NCBI GenBank assembly: GCA_009731375.1
Contig: BJOX01000017.1
Location: forward strand, 925,401-989,400
Reading direction: 5' to 3'
DNA length: 64,000 bases
Source of the DNA: Paulinella micropora
Taxonomy: Eukaryota > Cercozoa > Imbricatea > Euglyphida
Shown: positions 1 through 34,555 of the stretch, piece after piece
How positions within the stretch are numbered: position 1 is the first letter of the stretch
Layout: the number at the start of each line of letters is the position of its first letter
Position numbers and translations under genes: made by a program
Notes under the pieces: generated by a model
The model's database searches: none
Seen by the model: only the letters and a program-made list of their open reading frames with translations
What the model was told of the DNA's origin: nothing

Positions 1-231
1 GACTATGAAAAAGGAGAAAGATTACCGTGTCGGACCGGTTCCTGCCCACCTCTGAAGATGAAGTTAAAGTGTATTACAATTAATAAAAACATGTTTTAAT
101 ATTATTTTTATATGTTCTGCAATCAGTGAATTGATTTCCTTTCATTTCCACACGTTTTCAAAAAAGTCCATATACTTCATGGAAAATTTCGGAAAAAGGG
201 ATACCCCCAAGATTGTCGAATGTTTAGTTAA

Positions 232-2717
232 ATGAAGCCCATTGTCTCTGAGTGTGAGTTTGGAGGAGAGCATGGGACTGAGTGGACAGGTCGAGTCGAG
301 AGCTTTGTCGATCTCGGTGTTGTGTGGAAGTTTTCGTTTAATCCAAAAGGTGCTACTAGTTACAACTACAACCCTCGACTTTGGCACGTCCAGGTGTGGG
401 TCGACGACACAAGCCAAGACGAAGCTGGAGAATTCAAGGCGTTTGCCTTGCTCGATGAACTGTGCCTCACTGAAGCTTACTACGTGGGCTGGCCTAAGAA
501 TGTGACCTGGGACGAGAAGTTGTACGACATGTTCTCCAAAGGCCCAAAAGTGGCAGCTCCTACAAGTTAGCAAGCTCTCTCTCCTTTGTTATAGTTGTTT
601 GTTGTTGCTTTGTGTCTGTTGTTCTAGTTTTTGCTTGAATTTGAACAAGTTTCAATTATGGGCTGTGAGTTCATGGCTGCCATGCTTGCCCGAACTGTTT
701 TTTTGGCTTCGTGTCACTATGATTTTTTGTTTTTGCTCTCGGGTGTAGGGGCTGTGAACAGCTACCTCAAGCAATTTCAAAAAGAGATGGATGAGCAGGC
801 TAAGGTCTTCAAACAAAAATATGCTATATTTTTCTTGTGAGCTTCAATGTCTCACAATTCTTTGCTCCACTTGGTTTTTTTTTCCATGTCTCAAAAATAT
901 GTCATATTTTTCATCCGAGACACATCTTCCACCACGACGTCATCATTGTCGTGTTGAAAAATATGCCATAATTTTCAACTTAGGATGGTTCCAAGGAGGA
1001 GGCCAAGGGGACAATCGCTGATTCGCAGGCTGCCCCGGCTGATGTTTCCTCTGTTTTCCATCCCAACAATTCTCTTGCTAATGCTGCATCCCGCGCCCCG
1101 AATTCTCAGGGAAGTGTTGCAGCTACTGAGGTGATGGGAGACGAAAAGGAAGAGGAAAAAGCACGCGCCGACCCTGCCCTCGCTCGTCGTGTTTCTGCTC
1201 AGCTAGCTGCAGGCAGGCCCCCCAGCCTCGTGTCTTCAGCCCCTGCTGCCACACAGCCTTCGAGCTCTTCGTCGAGTACTTCTTCGAGCTCTTCATCGAG
1301 CAGTTCCTCGACATCCACTCCATTACGGTCCATCCCCTCGAACAAAAAAACGCCCAAGGCGGCGGTCGGAACCATCACACCTCTGGCCAGGAGCTCCTCT
1401 GCCACTTCCGCGACACCGTCTTCATCCTCGTCGTCTTCTGCCCCACCCCAGCGTCCCCTGTCTCAGGCGTCGTCTTCTTCTTCAGTCTCCACACCTGATC
1501 CAACTGGAAAGCGCAAACCGGAGGCCTCGCCAGAAGGGTCCGAACAACCCGAGAAGAAGCGCAGGATGAAGGGGGAAAAGGGGCACGGGAAAGAATGTCT
1601 CGGAGGCTGACAGGCAGAAAGCTGAGAAGAATGCGTACATCAAGGGTAAGCCCCCTTTTCTTTTGTTCTTTTGTTGAAAAATATGCCATATTTTTGGTTG
1701 GTTGTTCTGTGTAGACACCAGAGAGAAGATGAACGAAGCCGCCAAAGCCCTTGCCAGCATGACTTACAAGAACGTGCAGGCCATTCCCGACGCCATTGCT
1801 ACCCAACCCCACAGGGCAGTGACTGATCGTTTACTCAACCTAGAGCATGTCAAGCAACTCGCCGAGAATTTTAAAAAGTCTCAGGATCCCAACAGGAAGA
1901 TCCAGTGGGTGGGTTGGATCCGAGATCCGCGCGAAGTTGTCAATCCCGGAAAGCTTGGGCTGGACGACGCCGACAATTCTCTCTTGGAATCCCCTCCTTT
2001 CGTTGACGAGAGCCTTGAAAGAATTTCAGTCTTTGTGGATTTCGGCTGGGCTTGTAGAAAAGGAAAGGCCCAAGATGGACTTCACGAGCCTGCCAGTCGA
2101 GGGCCAGGCCAAGATCAAGAACTTTCTTCGCAAGGCCAACCAGGACGGGAAGTTTCCTCTACAGGCGATCGTTGGTCTTCATTCCAGCCATGCAATTCAG
2201 CAACTTCACAGAGAAAACCTTAGAACACGAAATTCCAGGTCATTCACCTGGAAGCTCTTCGTTTCGTTCGTTGGAACGATGAAGTTCGTCAATCCGTCAG
2301 TTTTCTTGGTGCCTTCGAGAACACTGTTGCTGACGTCCACCGTAAAAACGCATTCGGCGAAAACTGCATTTCTGCGCACGATCAAGGTTACTCTGGAATG
2401 GCTCGTCTCAAGGACCAGAATGATGCTTCCTGCAACAAGTTTCTTACCTCATGGAAGAGGGACTTCGCCCTTTCCCACAACATCCCCTTGCCGACTTTCG
2501 GTTCCATGTGGACTTACGTCGCTTCGAACACCGGTGAGCTTTGGAAGTGCTGGCTGAAGCTTCTTTCCCCTGGTGGCGTTCGCGCTGACATGCCTAGGAA
2601 CCAGGCAATCATCGAAAGCATCAACGAACTTCACAACATCCGCAAGGACAAGCACGGTCTAGTGGAAGAAATGCAACAATTGATCGAGGACCTCCTGAAG
2701 ACTTGTTTTAAAATATG

Positions 2718-2772
<55 letters not shown>

Positions 2773-4031
2773 GGCAACCATCTCTGAAGATCAGCAGATC
2801 CATTTCGGCAAAGCTACGATTCTCGTCCAAGACATGTTCAACATGGCGCAGAACGCTGATCTAATGCATGGCAATTTTGGTCTCCCTTACTTTTCCATCA
2901 TTGAAAATTTGCCATATTTTTCTTTTTTGGTTTTCCTCATTCCTTGTGTGTGTCTTGTTTGATCCAGACCTGCTTTACGCTGACCTTCCTTACAACATTT
3001 CCGACCTTGTTGCTGACACTACTGAAATCAAAAAGGAAAGGGTCATCAAATTGCTGAACCAGTTCGGTGTTGTCGGCAATGCTAACAAGCGCGCCGTCGT
3101 TTTCCATCACCATCTGTCTCAGTACAACCTCTTGGTGGAAGCTTTGCAGCAGTGTGGCTACACCACAATCGAGCCTGTGTTCTGGTACAAGGACAAGCAC
3201 AACTACCAGGGACACGTCCAGAAGTGGATCAAGGCAGTAGAGTGCGTCATGGTGGCGTTCTACCCGGCCCAGAGTGCATTTACGCTCAATCTCTCCAGGA
3301 ACCCGCTTGATCGTCACAACGTTTACTCTGTTGCGTCCCAACGAAAAACAGAAAGTCACTGGGAGGAACGAGCCAACGTTTTTGAAAAACCCACGGAGTT
3401 GTGGAGACAAATCCTTTCTGATGTTCTTCCCCCGCAGAGCAAGGTGTTGGTTGCTTGCATTGGCTCTGGCTCGGAGGTCATCGGGGCCCTTCAGGCCAAC
3501 ATGATCGTCACCGGCTTGGACATCGATGCTGGTCAGGTTCAAAACGCCAAGGATCGCGTCCGCAAGTTTCTGGAGCCCGGTTCCAAAAAGGGCAGGCCGC
3601 CCAAAGCAGCTGTGGAAGGAGAGCTCCCTGTGGACAAGGTGGAGGAACAAGCAGAAGACACGGAAGACGATGACGACGGGAAGGTCGACCAGAAGCTTGA
3701 AAGGCAAGGTTACATTGGAGGAAACAAGTCTTCTGTCCACGCCACATGCTGCGTGTGCGAGACCACGTTTAACGTGCGGGAGTTTGACAGTACCGCTTGC
3801 CAGAAATGCAACAGCACGGTGCACAAAGGGTGGTGGATGACCGGCGCCAAGCTGAAAGATGGCCGTGATGAGTACGAGCAGTGCGAGTACACCTGCGGCC
3901 TAGAGGAAGGCGATTGCGACAACGATGATGGCTTGCGTGCGGAGGGTTCCTTCTGCTCCAAAGATTGCCACTACAGTTGGCATGTCATGATGATGCATTC
4001 GTCTGCCCCTCTTCCCGCTGCCACCGAGTAA
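232..4031 (+). CDS. ParB-like + beta-class DNA methyltransferase + zinc-finger protein, six exons, frame-disrupted
   Basis: Exons inferred from GT-AG sites and phase: 232-565, 749-804, 984-1645, 1715 to about 2704, 2774-2879 and 2968-4031. The N-terminal exon is unrecognised. Exon 3 is Ser/Ala/Pro-rich with a basic KKRR patch. Exon 4 has a ParB-type signature (RLLNLEHVKQLAENF, then IVGLHSSHAIQQL). Exon 6 carries a methyltransferase motif IV-like LYADLPYN, then motif I-like ACIGSGSEVIGAL. The order IV before I is that of the beta class (N6_N4_Mtase family), which methylates adenine or cytosine amino groups in DNA. A C-terminal Cys/His cluster (CCVCETTF, CQKCN, CSKDCHYSWH) looks zinc-binding. 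The frame breaks near 1580, 2050 and 2225, and the donor of intron 4 is unclear. DLPY replaces the usual DPPY, so activity is uncertain. It is either a decayed gene or one with sequencing indels. It may belong to a mobile element, which is an inference from the ParB-methyltransferase pairing familiar in phages. Confidence 0.66.
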
Positions 4032-6112
4032 TGCACCTGGATTCGGGCACTGTTTTCGAAATATGCCATATTTTTCGAAAGTACGTTTTTCATTGAATTG
4101 ATCGTTTTGTTTCATTGTTTTAATTTTGCCTGAACGTTTTCGTGCCTCCGGACCGGTTCAAGACTTTCCGTCTCGTTTGCACCGGTACTTGTAGTGTGTT
4201 TGACGACGTCAGTTCCGGAAAATATGTCATAAAAATCACCTGCTCGAGCCAAAATTGCAAGGCTGCATAGTTTTTCGTTGGCTGAAACTGCTTTCATGTC
4301 CTTTTTCACGTTTACCCCATGGTAAAACAGAAAATTTTAATACATTACAGATATTCCCCCCCCCCCCCCCCCCCCCCCCCCCCNNNNNNNNNNNNNNNNN
4401 NNNNNNNNNNNNNNNNNNNNNNNNNNNNNNNNNNNNNNNNNNNNNNNNNNNNNNNNNNNNNNNNNNNNNNNNNNNNNNNNNNNNNNNNNNNNNNNNNNNN
4501 NNNNNNNNNNNNNNNNNNNNNNCCCCCCCCCCCCCCTGACTAGCGCTAGCCGGAGGGATAAAATATGATTTTTGTAACTAATAAAAACAGGCCTAGGCCC
4601 ATGTTAACACGACGAAAATATGACATATTTTACTAGTTTCAAATCCTGCTGGAAAAAACATGATAACAAACAACGACTGGAAAGAAGAAATAAAGCGACG
4701 AAAAGAATGACAGGATTGTTTGTGCAGGAACTCGTGTATCAAGATTGAAGAAGGGTAGCTTTGAAACCTGTCACGTTGTAAAAGCCAACCGGTGAGGTGA
4801 CTTAAAGCTTGCCAATGGAAAGCGAACCCTTCCCATGGTACAAACTCAAAAATTCGAAGCATGAATTTCCAAGAAACAAAAATATGTTATATTTTTGAAG
4901 TTTAATGATTACAAAAACTCGTAGCGATTACCGGTTGGCAACGATGAATGAAGCGAAAGAATACCCAAAAAACCTAAATCCTAACCGAAGACCGGAACAA
5001 CCATCATCAAACCTGTCAATGTAAACTAAAAACAACATGCACTACATTGTGTTCTGCTGGCAGGAAGAAGAAGCCTCCGACTGAATGTCATCAAAAAACC
5101 GAAGATGCCATGTGGACGCCCGGGCGCCACGTGCAGCTCTGCTCTCAGAAGTTCTCAAAGACTGCTGCACTGATTAGGAGGAGACAGATGATGATTCTGT
5201 AAATTGGTACACATCACTGTCAGAACGGTCTGAATTGTCTCCAGCTTCGCTCTGCGCCATTCAGTCAGTGTCCTCGCCGTCAGAAGCCGGTGCCTCACCT
5301 CGGTGGTGTCTTCGGCGAGTTCCAGGCAAAATGCGGTTCTGGGATGAATGTGCCTTACCATCCGGCGGTCCATCCCCAGAAGACATGGAGGACGATGCAC
5401 CACTGAGACTTGTCAGACCTGACTCCGCACGGGCCAAATCAACGCTTTCGTCTGGATCGTCAACGAGTCCGTGTTCAATTGCGGCACGAACAGTTACCAG
5501 CCAGTCCAAAACAGTGAGTCGGCGACACGTTTTGGGCAAACTTCGTCAACACATCATTCATGACCTCGACCTTTAGATCAAAGGCAACAAGTCTTTTTTA
5601 ATGTTTTCTTTCGAATCCCAGTCAAGGGCTGCACCGGCTGCGTACATTTTCGCACGGTCATGAAAAATGTCCTTGATCAGATTGGACAAGAAGTTGTAAG
5701 CAATCTGGACTTCCTCACCGCGAGTTTGGATCTTTTGGCATTGTGACTCAAAAGGAGGCGCAACATTGCCTCGACTGTGAGTTACCAGCTACAGGGTCTG
5801 CTCGACGTGCTGGACGTCGAATCGCATGGGGTCCGTGAGAGAGTGCCTCGCTACGGTGCTGAGGTTTTCTTCGCAACGCTCTTCAGAAAAGATCCGAGGG
5901 TCGTAACAAAAAGACCTCCGCGCCGGATGCTGGTGGCGCCTCCAGTAGTTGAGAGTCAGAAGGTGCAGGCACAAAACGTGCGAGTACTCGTTAGCTCTGA
6001 AGTGATGAAGGGAGCGATACAAGTAAGCAAAAATCTGCTCAGGCATGTTCTCCCTGATCACGCAGCCCAAATCTTGGGCCTGAAACACAAAGAAAAAATA
6101 TGACATATTTTC
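815..6112. repeat. Dispersed 19-bp palindrome AAAAATATGNCATATTTTT in introns and spacers
   Basis: Near-perfect self-complementary copies lie at 815-833, 893-911, 957-975, 1677-1695, 2903-2922, 4053-4080, 4614-4632, 4878-4896 and 6093-6112. Degenerate or half copies lie near 2708, 4217 and 8463. The centre is variable (GCT, GTC, GCC, GAC, GTT). Those at 815-975, 1677 and 2903 lie inside inferred introns of the methyltransferase gene. The copy at 6093 fills a minus-strand intron of only about 37 nt. The copy near 2708 runs into a T tract of about 50 nt before a splice acceptor. No full copy was seen after 6.2 kb. Confidence 0.85.
4032..5257. other. Intergenic region with C-run gap and three palindrome copies
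   Basis: This stretch lies downstream of the methyltransferase stop. C runs flank an N gap at 4384-4522. The minus strand between the palindromes at 4614 and 4878 is open and protein-like, beginning LRIFEFVPWEGFAFHW, so it may be an exon of a decayed gene. No start, stop or splice sites could be fixed. Confidence 0.4.
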
Positions 6113-6276
6113 AAACCTCATAAACATTGCTGGCTGACCACTGGCATGAACCACTCAAACAAAACCAGCAAGCCTCCGAGGTTGGCCCTCTGCGCAGGGG
6201 ATAGCTCTTGATTAAACTGGAAATTGTCGAGGAGGTCAGCTTGAACATAGGGGTAAGCAAGGCGAACGTAGGCCAT
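5258..6276 (-). pseudogene. Decayed multi-exon gene of unknown function
   Basis: A minus-strand start at 6276 (GCGATCATGGCC) opens MAYVRLAYPYVQADLLDNF. It continues across a tiny palindrome-filled intron (about 6080-6116) into a segment containing LGCVIRENMPEQIFAYLY. Next come a piece near 5590-5750 with NFLSNLIKDIFHDRAKMY and a C-terminal piece at 5258-5540 rich in Ser, Gly and Asp that ends GEDTD before TGA. The segments read as real protein but sit in different frames, and not all junctions can be joined with GT-AG introns. Either several introns were missed or the gene is broken. No family was recognised. It shares the intron palindrome with the methyltransferase gene upstream, so both may belong to the same locus or element. 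Confidence 0.45.
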
Positions 6277-6368
6277 GATCGCCGAATCGTCTTGAGTCTA
6301 GGTTTGATCCTGAACTTTTTGGAAGGAAAAAGCTCATGCCAAAGGGGCCCAAAAGCCTGGCGCTTAAA

Positions 6369-6871
6369 CTCACGCTAAATCAAGACACAAAGGAACTTGT
6401 GAACCTGCACTGGCCATTATACAGGAGCACATCAAAAGCAACATCGAAGCGCATAGCCCTCAATTCAATGTAGTTTATTTGAGAAGTGATGTTATTGGAT
6501 ATATGACTGCCAAGCCCAGGACGGAAAGAACCTGGCGTAAACGTTTCGAGGCGGAGCTCAAAAATGTGTCGCTTCCAGTGCACATTGTCAGCCCAATATA
6601 TGAACCTCGACATTTTTACTTTGGTTCCTTCCACGTCACAGCTACGAAACAAGTCATTGCTATGTCTTTGGGCGAGAGAATGCAATTGAGAAGATCTTCT
6701 CGTATACCCGCAGCAATGCAAATGTATCAGCAACAGCTTGTGCAGTACTTCGGCGTGGAAGCAACTGCAGTCATCGACACGGAGCGTAGACGTTTTTTCA
6801 CCCATCGAGAGGGAGGAAATGCGTGTGCTGGTTACGCTCTTGCGATGCTCAAGTCGAATATAGATGCATAA
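6369..6871 (+). CDS. Hypothetical protein exon(s)
   Basis: An open plus-strand frame follows TAA near 6366 and ends at TAA 6869-6871. It has balanced composition (FNVVYLRSDVIGYM, WRKRFEAELKNVSLPVHIV, EGGNACAGYALAML). The first codon is not defined, so an acceptor in 6369-6400 is likely. The late GGNACAGYAL with an earlier RHFYFGSFHV loosely recalls Ulp1-type cysteine proteases (His...Cys), but the usual HW, Asp and Gln-x-DCG signatures are absent, so I do not assign that family. A possible donor GTAAATATC follows at about 6881, which could lead through the hexamer repeat to the exon at 7199. Confidence 0.5.
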
Positions 6872-6887
6872 TGCTGATGTAAATATC

Positions 6888-7185
6888 TACATAATAATAT
6901 TATCATCTATATCTATATCTATATCTATATCTATGTCTATATCTATATCTATCTATATATATCTATATCTATAGCTATATCTATAGCTATATCTATATCT
7001 ATATCTATATCTATATCTATGAAACGTGTCATATCTATATCTATATCTATATTTGCATCTATATCTATATGTTCATTATTATCTGTATCTGTATCTATAT
7101 CGATATCTGTATTTATACCTATACCTATATCTATATCTATATCTATATCTATATCTATATCTATATCTATATCTGTAAGTATGTT
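6888..7185. repeat. ATATCT hexamer microsatellite
   Basis: Imperfect ATCTAT/ATATCT hexamers run with a few inserts such as GAAACGTGTCAT and CATTATTATCTG. The block starts just after a candidate donor and ends just before the acceptor ATTCATTCAG, so it probably occupies an intron. Confidence 0.9.
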
Positions 7186-7198
7186 GATATTCATTCAG

Positions 7199-7390
7199 AT
7201 GAAGCAAGTGATGAAGCAAGTGCACGAAGATGCTAGAGATATCATGTACTACTTGAGAACAGTGGAGGGTGCACCAGCAGCGTCAAAAAAAGAAGCAAAA
7301 ACAAAGAGACCAAGTGCATCGCAAAAAAAGAAGCGAAAAAAAAGAAGCAGAAAAAGGAAGCAAACCTTGTCCGGTCGAAACCGCCCCTAA
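7199..7390 (+). CDS. Lysine-rich C-terminal exon, unknown protein
   Basis: After the acceptor CAG at 7196-7198 an open frame reads [19 protein letters not shown] and then becomes strongly basic ([12 protein letters not shown]) before TAA. The basic stretch would serve as a nuclear localisation signal or nucleic-acid contact. It may be the last exon of the gene at 6369, but the stop at 6869 must then be spliced out. It could also be an independent short gene starting at the ATG at 7199. Confidence 0.45.
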   Translation: MKQVMKQVHEDARDIMYYLRTVEGAPAASKKEAKTKRPSASQKKKRKKRSRKRKQTLSGRNRP

Positions 7391-7419
7391 ATAACCTCGT
7401 CCGTGTCGTGGTTATTTAG

Positions 7420-7656
7420 ATGTCTCAGGTGACTTGGGAAGCAGTCGATGATGTACTGAATGCTATCAAGAAAAAGTTTGAAGAGATCGACGCAGCGGCG
7501 GCGGCAACGACAGACTCGGCAGCGGCGGCGGCGGCAACGACAGACTCGGAAGCGGCAGCGGCTGCAACTGCACGAATTCTGCATTGTATTATGAGTAAAA
7601 CTGTTTTCAATGCCCGGCGCCCCACTTCGGGAAGTTGCAGGAACAGGTGTGTTTGA
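7420..7656 (+). CDS. Small Ala/Thr-repeat protein, hypothetical
   Basis: An ATG directly after TTATTTAG begins MSQVTWEAVDDVLNAIKKKF, an amphipathic helix-like start. Two near-identical GCG/GCA-rich stretches (poly-Ala with ATTDS linkers) follow. A donor-like GTGTGT lies near 7647 and a further open piece (EPVSGRVVLKAQKRLGIL) follows a possible acceptor at 7674, but the phases do not match, so the 3' structure is unresolved. No family was recognised. Confidence 0.4.
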   Translation: MSQVTWEAVDDVLNAIKKKFEEIDAAAAATTDSAAAAAATTDSEAAAAATARILHCIMSKTVFNARRPTSGSCRNRCV

Positions 7657-7977
7657 AAAATTGCAAGTTTGCAGGAACCAGTATCGGGAAGGGTTGTATT
7701 GAAGGCGCAGAAGCGGCTCGGAATCCTGCAAAACCTGTCGACGCCCCAGGGCTGACGCGCTCAGCTTTTATCACAGGAAGTAATCTCTATCTCCCGCCAT
7801 ATCTCATTCTTTAGCATTCCTGACTGGCTCATGCTTACGTGAGCGCATACCCAAGGATATAAAAGTTGTGGCCGCTGGCTAAGCAACACTGACATCCATG
7901 TGTACATGTTCACGCGCCATATCAGTTAATAAGTCTTTAACATTCGGGCTGGCTCAAGGGACTACGCGCTCATCCAG

Positions 7978-8463
7978 CCATACGTGCGCTCCTGGTGGAT
8001 GCAAAGCAGCGCAACTACAAGAAAACTGAGGCAATGCGGGTCACTGGTTATGTGTACATTCGAGATCGGCCGATGGATAGTATTGGAGACGCCATCGACA
8101 GCCCTAGATATGATGATTATTTGAAGAATTTACCTCTAGAAGTAAAGGTAAGGTAGTGACTTAGTCTGTGATTCCCCTAAGCACCGCATTCTGCAATAAG
8201 CTACACCTCATACACCTATACCCCCCTCATGTGACGTATTCATTATTTTCCATCTGACAAATTGAATTCAGACGTACAAAGAATATTGGCATCAATCGTT
8301 TGAAAAAAGATAGGCAGGAGTTGTGGTTTCGGATTCGGCAGAGCAGTGGCCCGGCGTAATAGATGTAGCTAGGGCATATTTAGCCCGCAGGGCAAGCGTA
8401 CACAAAGCCGGCCGGGGCGTAGGGATGTACATGACAAAAATCGACCCACTGGAAATTAAATAA
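7978..8463 (+). CDS. C-terminal two exons of an unrecognised gene
   Basis: Exon A, about 7978-8147, reads ALLVDAKQRNYKKTEAM and then RVTGYVYIRDRPMDSIGDAI, and ends EVK at the donor GTAAGG. Exon B, 8314-8463, follows an acceptor TAG and reads AGVVVSDSAEQWPGVIDVA, ending KIDPLEIK with TAA at 8461-8463. Exon B is exactly 50 codons and joins exon A in phase 0. The upstream part is not located; the Ala-rich frame at 7420 is one candidate. Function unknown. Confidence 0.5.
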
Positions 8464-8710
8464 AAATATGACTTGGGCCTTGCGTGCGGTGCTAAAACAA
8501 TGAGAAAAAGTTATTGAAGAGCTTCACAGAGTGAAAATTCCAGTCTATAACCACCTAGGGACCCATTTCATAATTATTATTTAAATTGCTACCGTTGCAA
8601 GGATAGAAGGTATTCTGATCTTGACATAGTATTGACTTGATTCTACTGAGATGTAAATAAAATAATATCTATCCGCAGCTGACCACAGTCTTCTTGCGGA
8701 TATTAGGTGA
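8464..8710. other. Intergenic spacer between convergent genes
   Basis: AT-rich non-coding DNA between the stop of the plus-strand exon pair and the stop of the minus-strand TIR gene. It starts with half of the AAAAATATG palindrome. No other signal was seen. Confidence 0.5.
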
Positions 8711-30714
<22,004 letters not shown>

Positions 30715-30894
30715 GTTATCGTCGTCTTGCACAAGTCAAAACACAAAGCCGCAACTTGTATGCATGCGAGTGCATGCGCGCGCGTGTGTGCGTGTGCGAG
30801 TGCGAGTGTGTGTGTGTGTGTGCCGACCTGCTTGAATCACTGATTTTTTGTCTTCATGTGTGTAAGTAAGTATGTAAGTATGTATGTATGTATG

Positions 30895-30925
<31 letters not shown>

Positions 30926-31039
30926 TGTATGTAATGCATGTAAGGCGTGGTGTACTACGTGTCAACCTGATTGAACCACTTGCTCCTTTTGTACGTATGT
31001 ATGTATGTATGTATGTATGCATGTATGCATGTATGCATG

Positions 31040-32395
31040 TATGTATGTATGTATGTATGTATGTATGTTATGTCATGTTATGTTATGTTTAGCTATGTTT
31101 TGCTATGTTATATTATGTTTTGGCTTGTTATGTTATGTTATGTTTTGTTTTGTTTGTCACGTTATGTTATGTTCTATGTTATGTCAAGAGTTGAGAGGTA
31201 TGTTATGTAGTCTGTTATGGATGATGTTATGTGTCATGTTTTATGTTTAATATTGTGTTTACTGTCAGATATGTTATGTCATGTCATGTCATGTCATGTC
31301 ATGTTATGTCATGTTATGTCATGTCATGTCATGTCATGTCATGTCATATTATGTCATGTTTTGTTATGTTATGCTATGGTATGGTATGGTATGGTATGGT
31401 ATGGTATAGTATGGTATAGTATGGTATAGTATGTAATGTAATGGTATGTTATGTTATGTCATGTTATGTTATGTTATGTTATGTTATGTTATGTTATGTT
31501 ATGTTTAGCTATGTTATGTTATGGTATGTTATGGTATGGTCTGGTATGGTATGTTATGGTATGGTAAGTATAATACAGTATGTTATGTTATGTTATGTTA
31601 TGTTATGTTATGTTATGTTGGGTTGTGTCATGGCATGCCATGTGATGTTGTGTCACGTTATGTCGTGTTATGATTGTATGTGTATGTATGTATGTATGCA
31701 TGTATGTATGTATTTATGTATGTACGTACGTACGTGCGTGCGTACGGTACTTACGTAACGTAACGTAACGTAAGCATGTACGTACGTATGTAATGTATGT
31801 ATGTATGTATGTATGTATGTATGTATGTATGTATGTATGTATGTATGTATGTATGTATGTTTGTATGTATGTATGTATGTATGTATCTATGTATGTATGC
31901 ATGTGAATACGTAACGAAAACGTACGTACGTACGTATGTATGTATGTATGTATGTAATGTATGCATGTATGTATGTATGTATGTATGCAGGTACATATGT
32001 GTGTTATGTATGTTATAGGTGTTATGTATGCGATAGGAGTCATAGCACTTATGTATGTATGTATGTATGCATGTATGTATGTATGTATGTATGTATGTAT
32101 GTATGTATGTATGTATGTATGTATGTATGTATGGGTGTAAGTAAGTAAGTAAGTAAGTAACTAAGTAAGTAAGTAAGTATGTATGTATGTATGTATGTAT
32201 GTATGTATGTATGTCCGTACGTACGTATGCATGCATGTATGTATGTATGTATGCATGTATGTATGTATGTATGTACGTACCTACGTACGTACGTACGTAT
32301 GCATGTATGTATGTATGTATGTATGTATGTATGTATGTATGTATGTATGTATGTGTGTATGTGTATGTATGTATGTGTGTATGTGTGTATGTATG

Positions 32396-32429
<34 letters not shown>

Positions 32430-33075
32430 TGTATGTATGTACGTATGTACGTATGTATATATGTATGTATATATGTATGTATGTATGTATGTATGTACGT
32501 ATGTATGTATGTATGTATGTATGAATGTATTATGTATGTATGTATGTATGTACGTAAGCATGTATGTGTGTATGTATGTATGTATGTATGTATGTATGTA
32601 TGTATGTATGTATGTATGGATGTATGGATGGATGGATGGATGTACGCATGTATACATGTACGTCCGTAATTATTAACGTATGTATGTACGTATGTATGTA
32701 CGTATGTATGTATGTATGTATGTATGTATGTATGTATTGTATGTATGTATGTATGTATGTATGTATGCATGTATGCATGTATGCATGTATACATGTATGT
32801 ATGTATGTATGTATGTATGTATGTACCTGTATATGTGTGTATGTATGTATGTATGTATGCATGTATGTATGTATGTATGTATGTATGTATGTATGTATGT
32901 ATGCATGCATGTATACATGTATACATGTATATATGTATATATGTATATATGTATGTATGTATGTATGCATGTATACATGTATGTTTGTATGTATGTATGT
33001 ATGTAAGTATGTATGTATGTATGTATGTATGTGTATATGTGTGTATGTAAGTATGTATGTATGTATGTATGTATG

Positions 33076-33109
<34 letters not shown>

Positions 33110-33265
33110 TATAAGTATGTATGTATGTATGTATATGTATGTACGTATGTATGTACGTATGTATGTACGTATGTATGTAAGTATGTATGTATGTATATAT
33201 GTATGAATGTATACATGTATGTATGTACGTATGTATGTATGTATGTATGCATGTATGTATGTATG

Positions 33266-33298
<33 letters not shown>

Positions 33299-33625
33299 GT
33301 GTATGTATGTATGTATGTATTGTATGTATTGTATGTATGTATGTATGTATGTATGTATGTATGTATGTATGTGTGTACGTATGTATGTATGCATGTATGC
33401 ATGTATGCATGTATGTATGTATGTATGTATGTATGTATGTATGTATGTATGTATGTATGTGTATATGTATGTGTATATGTATGTGTATGTAAGTATGTAT
33501 GTATGTATGTATGTATGTATGTATGTATGTTTATATATGTATATATGTCTGTATGTATGTATGTATGTATGTATGCATGTATACATTTATGTATGTATGT
33601 ATGTATGTATGTATGTATGTATGTG

Positions 33626-33657
<32 letters not shown>

Positions 33658-34523
33658 TGTATGTATATGTACGTACGTACGTATGTATGTATGTATGTAT
33701 GTATGTATGTATGCATGTATGTATGTATGCATGTATGTATTGTATGTATGCATGCATGCATGCATGCATGTATGTATGTATGCATGTATGTATGTATGTA
33801 CGTATGTACGTATGTATGTGTGTATGTGTGTATGTAAGTATGTATGTATGTATGTATGTATGTATATGTATGTATGTATACATGTATGTATGTATGTATA
33901 CATGTATGTATGTATGTATGTATGTATGTATGTATGCATGTATGCATGTATGCATGTATACATGTATGTATGTATGTATGTATGTGTGTATGTGTGTATG
34001 TGTGTATGTATGTATGTATGTATGTATGTATTTATGTATTTATGTATGTATGTATGTATGTATGTATGTATGTATGTATGTACGTATGTATGTATGTACG
34101 TACGTATGTATGTATGTATGTATGCATGTATGTATGTATGCATGTATGTATGTATGTATTGTATGTATGTATGTATGTATGTATGTATGTATGTATGTAG
34201 TATGTATGTATGTATGTATGTATGTATGCATGTATGTATGTATGTATGTATGTATGTATGTATGTATGTATGTATATGTGTGTATGTAAGTATGTATGTA
34301 TGTATGTATGTATGTATGTATGTATGTGTATATATGTATGTATGTATGTATGTATGTGTGTATGTATGTATGCATGCATGTATGCATGTATACATGTATG
34401 TATGTATGTATGTATGCATGCATGTATGCATGTATACATTATGTATGTATGTATGTATGTATGTATGTATGTACGTATGTACGTATGTACGTATGTATGT
34501 ATGTATGTATGTACGTACGTATG

Positions 34524-34555
<32 letters not shown>

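Noticed and set aside
6369-6871. Ulp1/SENP cysteine protease
   Set aside because: Only a loose His...Cys pattern; the conserved HW, Asp and Gln plus DCG context are missing.
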